Assembly: GCA_964476375.1 (NCBI GenBank)
Contig: CAYYZW010000302.1
Location: 1-58,242, forward strand
From: SAT2750 sp964476375
Lineage (GTDB): Bacteria > Planctomycetota > Planctomycetia > Pirellulales > Pirellulaceae
Reading direction: 5' to 3'
DNA length: 58,242 bases
Below the pieces are notes generated by a model. It was not told where the DNA came from, made no database searches, and worked only from the letters and a program-made list of their open reading frames with translations. Numbering within the stretch: position 1 is the stretch's first letter; every line of letters starts with the position of its first letter. A program made the position numbers and the translations under genes. Positions 9,589 to 16,991 of the stretch are shown one piece after another.

Positions 9589-9996
9589 CGGCAGCCTCCT
9601 TGCGAATCACGTCCCTGACATTTGCCCGCCTTCCATGGCAGGCAGGACGCGGGAAAACCGGGCCGCGGGATACCGTCCGGTCGATTTCCCCTGGCAACGC
9701 ATTCTGGCCGGGCCGGCAGCGACCGATCCCCCCAACGTCGTGGCCCAAAGAGTAGAAAAAATAGGCTTTTAGGGCAAGAGAAATAAGGCCAGAAGATCGC
9801 TCAATGAAGACTTCCAAAAGGCAAACTCGGCGATCCGAGCATGCGATCTTCCTGGAAGTCCCAAGTGGGCTTGCACAAACGGTAGTGGAGTCGCTATCAA
9901 GAAGCGTTGCACCGGCCCTCTTTCCGGGCCCACCAGCTTTCAAACCTGACAAAAAGACGTCTTTCAACACTCCTTTCTGCAAGAAAAAGAAGAGTC
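9589..9996. other. 408-bp divergent intergenic region
   Basis: Lies between the AsmA-like gene (minus) and the MFS gene (plus). It contains the Shine-Dalgarno site of the former at 9595-9601 and an A/T-rich stretch around 9750-9785 that probably holds promoter elements. I see no convincing -35/-10 pair, no tRNA and no credible gene; the open frames that run through it are extensions of neighbouring shadow frames. Confidence 0.5.
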
Positions 9997-11547
9997 ATGA
10001 ACATCAACCGAAAAGTCCTCATGATCGCCTCGTTCCTGACGTTGGTAGCCGCCGGAACCGGTTTTGCCACTCGTGCTGCAAGCGGGGCAGCCTGGGCAAC
10101 CGAATTCAATATTTCCGGTGCCACCTTTGGTCAGATCATGGGAGCAGGCTTCCTGGGATTTGGGATCTTTATTTTCCTCGGGGGCATGTTTGTTGAGCTG
10201 CTTGGCTACAAGAAGCTGATGTTGATAGCCGTGATCCTGCACATCGTGAGTGCTGTCATGCTCTTCATGGCACCCTCCATGCACGAAGGCTGGGTGGCAA
10301 CCGATGGGGCAGCCGTGGCAACCACAAAAGTCACCACCCTGCTGTACTGGAGTGTCTTCCTGTTCGCCATCTGCAATGGTCTTTATGAAGCGGTCATTAA
10401 TCCGCTGATCGGACAGATCTACCCGGAAAACCAAACACATTACCTCAATATCCTGCACGCCGGATGGCCAGGTGGGCTGATTGTTGGCGGAATCCTGGCT
10501 GCCTGTTTTCAGAACAAAACTGCATGGATCACTGAGATCCCCTGGCATTATTCCCTGACCACCTACTCCATTGTGCTGATCATCCTGCTCTTGATGGTCG
10601 TCAAGGAATCCTTTCCGGACACCGTATCCCAGGGTGGCAAGGTCAGTTTCCTGACCCTCTTCAGTTGTTTCGCGTCCATCCCCTTCCTGGTGCTGATCGT
10701 TTTACACGGGCTGATCGGATACATGGAACTGGGGGTCGATTCGTGGCAAACCCGACTGATGGAAAACCTGATTGACAACTCGGTAACCATCCTGATCTAT
10801 ACCTCGTTCCTGATGTTCGCGCTGCGGTTCTTTGCCGGGCCGATTGCGCACAAGATCAACCCGATCGGGCTCCTGTTCGTCAGTTCGCTGCTGGCCATCG
10901 CTGGCCTGCTCTGGCTCGGCAGCGAGATCACCAGTGTGTTTGTGATCTTTGCCGCCGCCACGCTCTACGCGCTTGGCAAGGCATTTCTCTGGCCAACCAT
11001 GCTGGCGGTCGCGGGGGAGCGCTATCCCAAGTCCGGGGCGGTTGCCATGAGCACCCTGGGAGCTGCAGGGATGCTCTGCGTTGGTTTTATCGGGGCGGAG
11101 ATGATCGGTGTCCAGCAGTCGATCGCCACCACGGCTCACCTGCAGGAAAGTCACCCCGAGATCTATGCGGAGTACAAGCAAGCCGAGAGTTCCTCCTTCC
11201 CCTCCTGGGGTGAGAAGATCGGGTTCTCGCTGTTTGAATTCGATCAGCTTTCCGCCGCCAAGCAACAGGAAGCGATGGAAGCAGAGGAGGAGCGTGCTGA
11301 CAAGCCGATCACGACGGCCTTCGATAACGGAAGCCGGACGGCACTGGTAAAGACTGCCATGATTCCCACGGCCATGGCAGTCGGTTTCCTGATCTTGCTG
11401 CTTTATTACCGGTCCATCGGGGGCTACAAGGTACTAAGCCTTGATGACGATGGAGAAAGTGCAGACAGTACCGATGCCGCGGAGGCTGACAGCGGAAGTG
11501 CCTATGCCGCGGAGGATGACGGAGGCGGAGATGAAGAGACTGGCTAG
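9997..11547 (+). CDS. Major facilitator superfamily transporter
   Basis: An inner-membrane secondary transporter of 516 residues with about twelve hydrophobic segments. The start ATG 9997 (MNINRKVLMIASFLTL) follows a GAAGAG site; the upstream extension of the frame is basic and unlike a transporter. Between helices the segment LNILHAGWPGGLIVGG resembles the LNxLH...GxG stretch of fucose/glucose-type (FHS-like) symporters, so a sugar or nucleoside substrate is plausible but unproven. A soluble loop of about 75 residues (around 390-460) precedes the last hydrophobic segment, and the C-terminus is a strongly acidic Asp/Glu-rich tail. The stop overlaps that of the converging tilS gene. Confidence 0.8.
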   Translation: MNINRKVLMIASFLTLVAAGTGFATRAASGAAWATEFNISGATFGQIMGAGFLGFGIFIFLGGMFVELLGYKKLMLIAVILHIVSAVMLFMAPSMHEGWVATDGAAVATTKVTTLLYWSVFLFAICNGLYEAVINPLIGQIYPENQTHYLNILHAGWPGGLIVGGILAACFQNKTAWITEIPWHYSLTTYSIVLIILLLMVVKESFPDTVSQGGKVSFLTLFSCFASIPFLVLIVLHGLIGYMELGVDSWQTRLMENLIDNSVTILIYTSFLMFALRFFAGPIAHKINPIGLLFVSSLLAIAGLLWLGSEITSVFVIFAAATLYALGKAFLWPTMLAVAGERYPKSGAVAMSTLGAAGMLCVGFIGAEMIGVQQSIATTAHLQESHPEIYAEYKQAESSSFPSWGEKIGFSLFEFDQLSAAKQQEAMEAEEERADKPITTAFDNGSRTALVKTAMIPTAMAVGFLILLLYYRSIGGYKVLSLDDDGESADSTDAAEADSGSAYAAEDDGGGDEETG

Positions 11548-12596
11548 TTACCAGCCAGCTGTTCACTTGACGTATTTTCAAGGCGGCGGGTCAGTATTAA
11601 CTGCCCGCCGCTTTTTTTCTTGTCCCTCGTTGCCAGCACGTTTCCGGGAAACGTCTGCTGTCCCGGGGCCGCCGGGTCCAGCAGCATCTCCTCCAGCAGT
11701 TTCCACTGCCGCATTCCCATCGCCTGCCGCGGCCAGCTGAGCTGGCACCAGGTCTCCACGAGCATTTCCCGGACCACCAGCGGGGCGGCTGGCGCCACAG
11801 CCGGAAGGCTGACCGTGACCGTCTCCTGCTCATGATCCCGCTCGACCGTCACCGCCGCCGCAGCCAGCTCCCCGGCCAGCTGGCCGAGAAACTGCTGGGT
11901 CTGCCCGGCAAGCTCTGCCAGGTTTCGCAGGGATTCTTCGACCGACGGCTGAAACTCGCTCCTCAAAAGTGGCAGCAGCACCTGGCGAATGCGGTTTCGC
12001 GTAAAGTCCGTGTTCTGGTTACTCGGGTCCTCCCGCCATGGCTGCCCCAGCTCGGCAAGGTACTGTCGCAGGTCCGATTGAGAGCAGCAGAGCAGGGGCC
12101 GCAAGAGCACGATTCCCTCGTCGAGGACCCGCGTGCGGGGAATTCCTGCCAGGCCACGCAGCCCGGTACCACGAAGGATCCGGTCCAGGATCGTCTCCAC
12201 CTGGTCATCGGCCGTGTGGGCGGTGACCACAAAGCGGGCTCCCTCGCTGCGTGCCACGTCAAGCAGGAAAGCGTAACGCTGCCGCCGGGCCAGCTGCTCG
12301 CTCTGCACACCCGGCTCCACGGCCTGGCCCTGGACGAATTTCCAGCCCAGCTGCCCGGCCAGCTGCTCGACAAAGCGGGCATCCTCCACCGATTCTTCTC
12401 TCCAGCGGTGGTCAAAGTGGGCAAGGACCAGGCGTGCCTCCCCGCGCCCGGCCAGCACCGAGAGGGCATGGGCCAGGCTCACGCTGTCGGCACCGCCGGA
12501 GATGGCCACCACCACGGTCAGGCCCTGCCATTGCGCAAGCGGCCAGCTTGACTCAAGCTGCGTCAGCAGTGAATGCTCTGTGACGATCGAATCCAT
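11544..12596 (-). CDS. tilS: tRNA(Ile)-lysidine synthase
   Basis: Modifies the wobble cytidine of tRNA-Ile(CAU) to lysidine using ATP and lysine, which changes both decoding and charging. The PP-loop AISGGADSVSL sits at residues 32-42, followed by LAHFDHRWREES and the conserved VTAHTADDQVETIL, RGTGLRGLAGI and NTDFTRNRIR segments. At 350 residues it is of the shorter TilS type, with a reduced C-terminal region. The gene converges on the MFS transporter; its TAG and the transporter's TAG share the palindrome CTAG. The transporter's terminator lies inside the last codons of tilS. Confidence 0.95.
   Translation of the reverse strand: MDSIVTEHSLLTQLESSWPLAQWQGLTVVVAISGGADSVSLAHALSVLAGRGEARLVLAHFDHRWREESVEDARFVEQLAGQLGWKFVQGQAVEPGVQSEQLARRQRYAFLLDVARSEGARFVVTAHTADDQVETILDRILRGTGLRGLAGIPRTRVLDEGIVLLRPLLCCSQSDLRQYLAELGQPWREDPSNQNTDFTRNRIRQVLLPLLRSEFQPSVEESLRNLAELAGQTQQFLGQLAGELAAAAVTVERDHEQETVTVSLPAVAPAAPLVVREMLVETWCQLSWPRQAMGMRQWKLLEEMLLDPAAPGQQTFPGNVLATRDKKKSGGQLILTRRLENTSSEQLAGN
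11583..11618 (+). terminator. Intrinsic terminator of the MFS gene, inside the tilS 3' end
   Basis: GCGGCGGG (11583-11590) pairs with CCCGCCGC (11604-11611); CAG/CTG (11592-11594 with 11601-11603) extends the stem across one bulged base, leaving a six-base loop. Seven T residues follow at 11612-11618. It reads in the plus direction, 36 bases after the transporter stop, and overlaps the tilS coding strand. Confidence 0.85.
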
Positions 12597-13300
12597 CGGA
12601 CACCTGCAGGGGAGGGCTGGCCTAAAGCAGTCGGGATGAGTTGCAGTTTGAAATCACTGTGGTAACATACTTCGCGGAGACCATGTTGCAATACCTGTCG
12701 GTATTCAGCGTAAGACTCCATCCTAAAACCAATAAACATTTCATACGACCTGATAAAGATATAGCTCTTTCATTCGTGCAGGTGCCACACGGCACAGGAG
12801 TAACTCGAAGAAGAATTACCAGCGCGGGCGAATCACTGATCACGTTGAGTTTATGAACCGACAGCGTAACAATCACCGATCCCCAGCAGACGAATCGTGG
12901 CTGCTGGATATACTGTATGCTCTGCTGCGAATTGCCCGCTGGATGATGGGCAATCACCGACACCTAAAGCCTGTCCCCGTGGCAGTCCGCAAGGGGCCTC
13001 GCCCCGAGGTTACCGGGAGCCAGGGGTTTCCGGACAGCGTCGTCGACCTGGGAGTTTCCCATTGCACGGACGCCCCGTCGCACCCGGCAGCGCGTGTTTC
13101 ACGCCAGGATCGCCATTCGCATCCCCCACGAAAGTGGTCTGAATAAGCCGAATTCCCTGGCCTTGTTGTTACCTGCCGGTTTCATACGATGCGGATCACA
13201 GCCGCTCGCTAACTGGTCTTTCATGCCGCTGGCATGCTTCTGTTGCGTCGCCCCCACACGATGGATCACGGGCTGATCACGACATCACGGGGAGCAGACC
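12597..13300. other. 704-bp intergenic region upstream of rny, with inverted repeats
   Basis: No convincing protein gene. A 97-codon plus frame from ATG 12853 to 13146 starts plausibly but turns into low-quality sequence. The first part (12640-12850) is AT-rich and probably carries promoters. From about 12970 the sequence becomes GC-rich with several inverted repeats: TGGC/GCCA plus CCCC/GGGG (12973-12982 with 13019-13026), GGGGC/GCCCC (12993-13005), GCCAGGG (13019-13025) with CCCTGGC (13155-13161), and small hairpins nearer rny. A structured non-coding RNA or a long structured leader is likely. In some bacteria 6S RNA precedes rny, but I could not confirm 6S features. Confidence 0.35.
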
Positions 13301-14848
13301 ATGGGCCAGCCTGGGGTTACCGAAGCGGTGATTGCCGTTGCTGCCAGCCTTGTCACGTTGATCGTGATCAAGCTGGTCGAGAGCCGCCTGGGGCATGCAC
13401 GTGCCAGGCGAATCCTTGACCAGGCCCACCAGCAGGCAGAAAATGATGCTGCCAACAGGCTTCGCGAGGCGGAACTTCATGTCAAGGAACGATCACTTGT
13501 CGCAGAGCAGGAACTGGCCGGCCAACGCAACCAGCTGCAGGTGCAACAACGGGAACTGGAATCCCAGCAGGAGTCACTCAAAACCCAGTCGGAAGACCTC
13601 CGCAAGCAGGAGAAAATCTGCGAGTCCACCCAGCAGCGTTTGACCGAGAAGCTCTCTGGACTGGACCGCCGGCAGCTGGAAATAGGGCGGCTTGAAGAAC
13701 AGCAGCGGCAGGCTCTCTTCGAGGTCACCGGGTTGAGCAAGGAGGAAGCGACCAGCCGCCTGTTGACGTTGCTCGAGGAGGAACTTTCCCGCGAGAGCGG
13801 TTCGATCATCCTCCGGCATGAGAAACAGATGCAGGAGATCTGCGAGCAAAAAAGCCGGGATATCCTGGTCACCACGATGCAGCGGTACGCATCCGCACAT
13901 ACCGCGGACACGACAACCAGTACCGTGGACATTCCCAATGAGGACATGAAGGGACGGATCATCGGTCGGGATGGGCGCAATATTCGTGCCTTTGAGAAGG
14001 CGACCGGTGTAGACGTGATCATTGATGACACGCCTGGCGTGGTGATTGTCAGTGGTTTTGACCCTGTCCGCCGGGAGACTGGCCGCCAGGCTCTCGACAC
14101 CCTGATCTCCGATGGCCGGATTCACCCCTCTCGCATCGAGGAGGTGGTCGAGCAGGTGCAGGGAGAGATGGAGGGTTTCATTCTCAAGACCGGCGAGGAG
14201 GCGGCTCATGAAGTCAACGTGCAGGGCCTTCACGAACGCCTGCTCACCATGCTTGGCCGGCTTCACTTTCGCACCAGTTACAGCCAGAACGTGTTGCGAC
14301 ATAGCGTGGAAGTCGCTTTTCTGACCGGCATGCTTGCTGAGATGGTCGGACTGGATATGGAACTGGGACGTCGCTGCGGCCTGCTTCATGATATCGGCAA
14401 GGCGGCGGACCATGAACTGGAGGGCGGTCATCCCAAGATTGGTGCCGACCTGTTAAAGCGGAGTGGGGAAGGGGAAGCGGTTGTCCACGCCGCCCGTGGA
14501 CATCACGATGAGATTATCATCGAGTATCCCTATACCGTACTGGTCGCCACTGCAGATGCCTGCAGTGCTTCCCGGCCCGGTGCCCGACGGGAGTCCCTGG
14601 AACGTTATATCAAGCGAATGGAAGAACTGGAAATGATCGCCAAGGAGCTGAAGGGAGTTCAGCAGGCCTTCGCGATCCAGGCAGGACGGGAGTTGAGGGT
14701 GATTGTCAGCGCCAAGGAACTCGATGATGCCCAGGCAGCCCACATCTGCCGGGATATTGCCCGCCGCTTTGAAGAAGAATTAACCTACCCGGGCGAGATC
14801 AAGGTGACGGTGATCCGTGAATCACGTTTCAGCGAACTGGCCCGGTAA
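13301..14848 (+). CDS. rny: Ribonuclease Y
   Basis: Membrane-anchored endoribonuclease that starts mRNA decay. The 515-residue protein has the full architecture: an N-terminal membrane helix (about residues 7-24), a long Gln/Glu-rich coiled coil (to ~180), a KH domain with NEDMKGRIIGRDGRNIRAFE (~208-227), and an HD domain with LRHSVEVAFL and GLLHDIGKA (His-Asp metal pair at ~367), then the conserved HHDEI segment. ATG 13301 has a GGGGAG site 8 bases upstream. The next gene, ymdB, is the common partner of rny. The leader is long and structured and carries three close copies of ATCACG, which may matter for its control. Confidence 0.96.
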   Translation: MGQPGVTEAVIAVAASLVTLIVIKLVESRLGHARARRILDQAHQQAENDAANRLREAELHVKERSLVAEQELAGQRNQLQVQQRELESQQESLKTQSEDLRKQEKICESTQQRLTEKLSGLDRRQLEIGRLEEQQRQALFEVTGLSKEEATSRLLTLLEEELSRESGSIILRHEKQMQEICEQKSRDILVTTMQRYASAHTADTTTSTVDIPNEDMKGRIIGRDGRNIRAFEKATGVDVIIDDTPGVVIVSGFDPVRRETGRQALDTLISDGRIHPSRIEEVVEQVQGEMEGFILKTGEEAAHEVNVQGLHERLLTMLGRLHFRTSYSQNVLRHSVEVAFLTGMLAEMVGLDMELGRRCGLLHDIGKAADHELEGGHPKIGADLLKRSGEGEAVVHAARGHHDEIIIEYPYTVLVATADACSASRPGARRESLERYIKRMEELEMIAKELKGVQQAFAIQAGRELRVIVSAKELDDAQAAHICRDIARRFEEELTYPGEIKVTVIRESRFSELAR

Positions 14849-14886
14849 ATTATGGTCGTGAAGGAAACTGGACGAGAGGATAGAAC

Positions 14887-15702
14887 ATGCGGATCCTGAT
14901 GATCGGCGATATCGTGGGTAAACCGGGCCGCAAGATCGTGCTTGACGGCCTGGCGGCCATCCGTCGTCACCACGCGGTGGACGTGGTGATCGCCAACGCA
15001 GAAAATGCCGCCGATGGATCCGGGCTGATGCCGGACCATTACAAGAAGCTGATTGATGCCGGCGTCGACTGCATCACCATGGGAGACCACGTCTACCGGC
15101 GCCGCGACATCTATGACACGCTGGAGAGCTCCAGGGATATCATCAAGCCTGCCAACTATCCCAGCGAGTCTCCCGGACGCGGGGCGACCGTGATCACCGC
15201 ACCCAATGGGCAACCGGTAGGTGTCGTGAACCTGCAGGGCCGGGTCTTCATGAAACCGGTGGACTGTCCCTTCCAGGCGGTAGATCGAGAACTGAAGTCC
15301 ATGCCGGCGGGAGTCAAGGTGATCATCGTGGACTTCCATGCCGAAGCGACCAGCGACATGCAGACGATGGGGCGTTATCTCGATGGCCGCGTTTCGGCTG
15401 TCCTGGGCACCCATACCCATGTGGCAACAGCCGATGAGCAGATCTTTCCCGGCGGAACGGCTTTCCAGTGCGATGTGGGCATGACCGGCCCTCATGAGAG
15501 TATCCTGGGACGCCGCATCGACCGGGTCACCGAAACGACTACCACCTTTCGCCCGGTCGCTTTTGCGGTCGCTTCCGGCGATGTCAGGCTGCACGGTTCA
15601 CTGGTGGACATCGATACCACCGAAGGCACCGCAACAGCCATTGAACGACTGGCAGTGCGGCGTGCCGAGGTCGACCAATGGCTTGCCGAGGACCCTTCCT
15701 AG
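14887..15702 (+). CDS. ymdB: YmdB-family metallophosphoesterase (TIGR00282)
   Basis: A 271-residue dinuclear-metal phosphoesterase; the Bacillus homologue cleaves 2',3'-cyclic nucleotides. Expected ligands are present at D8 (MIGDIVG), E39 and N40 (NAENAA), H151 (VDFHAEAT), H176 and H178 (GTHTHVATAD), and the general-acid His68. The position normally Asn67 in the GNH motif is Asp (MGDHVYRR), a change in a metal ligand. The ending CDVGMTGPHESILG is standard. The start ATG 14887 follows GAGAGGAT. It is 38 bases after rny, so the pair is probably one unit and may work together in RNA turnover. Confidence 0.92.
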   Translation: MRILMIGDIVGKPGRKIVLDGLAAIRRHHAVDVVIANAENAADGSGLMPDHYKKLIDAGVDCITMGDHVYRRRDIYDTLESSRDIIKPANYPSESPGRGATVITAPNGQPVGVVNLQGRVFMKPVDCPFQAVDRELKSMPAGVKVIIVDFHAEATSDMQTMGRYLDGRVSAVLGTHTHVATADEQIFPGGTAFQCDVGMTGPHESILGRRIDRVTETTTTFRPVAFAVASGDVRLHGSLVDIDTTEGTATAIERLAVRRAEVDQWLAEDPS

Positions 15703-15744
15703 TCGGCATTCTCGGGCCCAGTCGTCTTTTTCCAGAAACCGGCC

Positions 15745-16236
15745 TTGCAGCACGTGGTGAGGCAGAAGTATCCTCTGCCAGCATTTGTTTCACAAGGGCC
15801 AGAGACGTTGCCTGAAACACAACCATGGAGCTGGTATTTTCGAGGCCTGTTAATTTGTGCGGGACTTGGGTTATCGAGCCTTGTGATCCTGGCGTGCACG
15901 CTTCAGCCTTCCGACGATGGTTACGGGACTCACCGCCAGCTGGGACTGGATGAATGTTTTTTTGTAAGCCACCTGGAAATACGCTGTCCATCCTGCGGGA
16001 TGACCACCTCCTGGTCATTACTCGTCCGTGGTCGTCTGCTGGATTCCGCCCAGGCAAATGCCGGGGGCTTCCTGTTGGCAGTCGCCGCCATTCTGGCGGC
16101 CCCCTGGCTTGTGCTTTCCGGACTGGCCGATCGCTGGATAACCCCTCCGCCCGGCAGCAACCTCATGCTTGCCCTGATTGGAGGCTGGTTCCTGGTCACC
16201 CTACTTCACTGGTTCTTTCATCTCCACAACCTATGA
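15745..16236 (+). CDS. DUF2752 small membrane protein
   Basis: A 163-residue protein with about three hydrophobic helices. The motif CPSCGMTTSWSLLVRG (around residues 80-95) is the DUF2752 signature, a Cys-x2-Cys-Gly pair followed by a helix. The role of the family is unknown; the paired cysteines suggest metal binding or a disulfide. The start is uncertain: TTG 15745 opens the frame, and GTG 15754 or TTG 15808 (LPETQPWSW) are alternatives, none with a clear Shine-Dalgarno sequence. It lies 42 bases after ymdB and 16 before the lipoprotein gene, in the same direction. Confidence 0.68.
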   Translation: MQHVVRQKYPLPAFVSQGPETLPETQPWSWYFRGLLICAGLGLSSLVILACTLQPSDDGYGTHRQLGLDECFFVSHLEIRCPSCGMTTSWSLLVRGRLLDSAQANAGGFLLAVAAILAAPWLVLSGLADRWITPPPGSNLMLALIGGWFLVTLLHWFFHLHNL

Positions 16237-16252
16237 AAGCAGATTCATCATC

Positions 16253-16921
16253 ATGAAAATTCGGTCGATCGAAAAATGTTCTCCCCAGGCCCTGCTGTCC
16301 ATCGCCCTGCTGGTCTTACCCTTGACCGGCTGTGTTGGCCTGCTGGCCCATGGCCTTTACGTGATCAAGGGAGACAAGATACCGGCTGCTTACAAGGGGC
16401 TCAATGACAAGCGTGTGGCAGTCGTCTGCGTGGCAGGATCCCCCGCCTCCGGCCCCTCCTCGCCCCCCGCGATGATCTCCCAGGAAGTCGGGAAAATCCT
16501 CTCGCAGCGAGTTAAGGGTCTCGAACTGGTGAGAGCGGACGAGGTTGCTGACTGGATCGATCGAAACCAGTGGAACGAGATTGACTACACCCAGGTTGGG
16601 GAGGGAGTCCAGGCGGACCTGGTGATTGCCCTGGACCTGGAATCCTTCCGCCTGCGGGAGGGTGCCACCCTGTTCAAGGGCAAGGCCTCGGTGCATACCA
16701 CGGTCTTTGATATCAGCAACGGTGGTGCCGTGGTATTTGAAAGCTCGACATTCGATTTCACCTACCCGGAAAATGGTGCCCGGCATTCCACCGAAACCAA
16801 CGAGTCATCCTTCCGCCGGCTTTTCATACACGGCCTGGCACGGCAACTTGCCAAGGATTTCTTTGCCTATGAACGCAAAGAAGACTTTGCCTACGACGCA
16901 ACATCCATCTCCGGAAACTAG
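16253..16921 (+). CDS. Putative lipoprotein of unknown function
   Basis: A 222-residue exported protein. ATG 16253 opens a lipoprotein signal peptide ending in LPLTGCVG, so the mature protein would carry a lipidated Cys near residue 25. The mature part (VAVVCVAG, then LSQRVKGLELV, and ADLVIALDLESF) has alternating strands and helices like the small periplasmic lipoproteins that follow this layout, but I recognise no named domain. A frame extending to 16178 overlaps the upstream gene and is rejected. It closes the rny-ymdB-DUF2752 run of genes; a functional link is not shown. Confidence 0.7.
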   Translation: MKIRSIEKCSPQALLSIALLVLPLTGCVGLLAHGLYVIKGDKIPAAYKGLNDKRVAVVCVAGSPASGPSSPPAMISQEVGKILSQRVKGLELVRADEVADWIDRNQWNEIDYTQVGEGVQADLVIALDLESFRLREGATLFKGKASVHTTVFDISNGGAVVFESSTFDFTYPENGARHSTETNESSFRRLFIHGLARQLAKDFFAYERKEDFAYDATSISGN

Positions 16922-16991
16922 GGAAACCTTCGCCGGTCATCCTGCCCTGGGCAGCGAGAGAGTATCCGCCGCCACGATCCGTTCCGGTGGC

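Noticed and set aside
12853..13146. A 97-codon frame upstream of rny
   Set aside because: No Shine-Dalgarno support and the second half reads as structured non-coding sequence.
12970..13200. 6S RNA (ssrS) upstream of rny
   Set aside because: Position fits a known neighbourhood but I could not identify the central bubble and closing stem with confidence, so it is not called.
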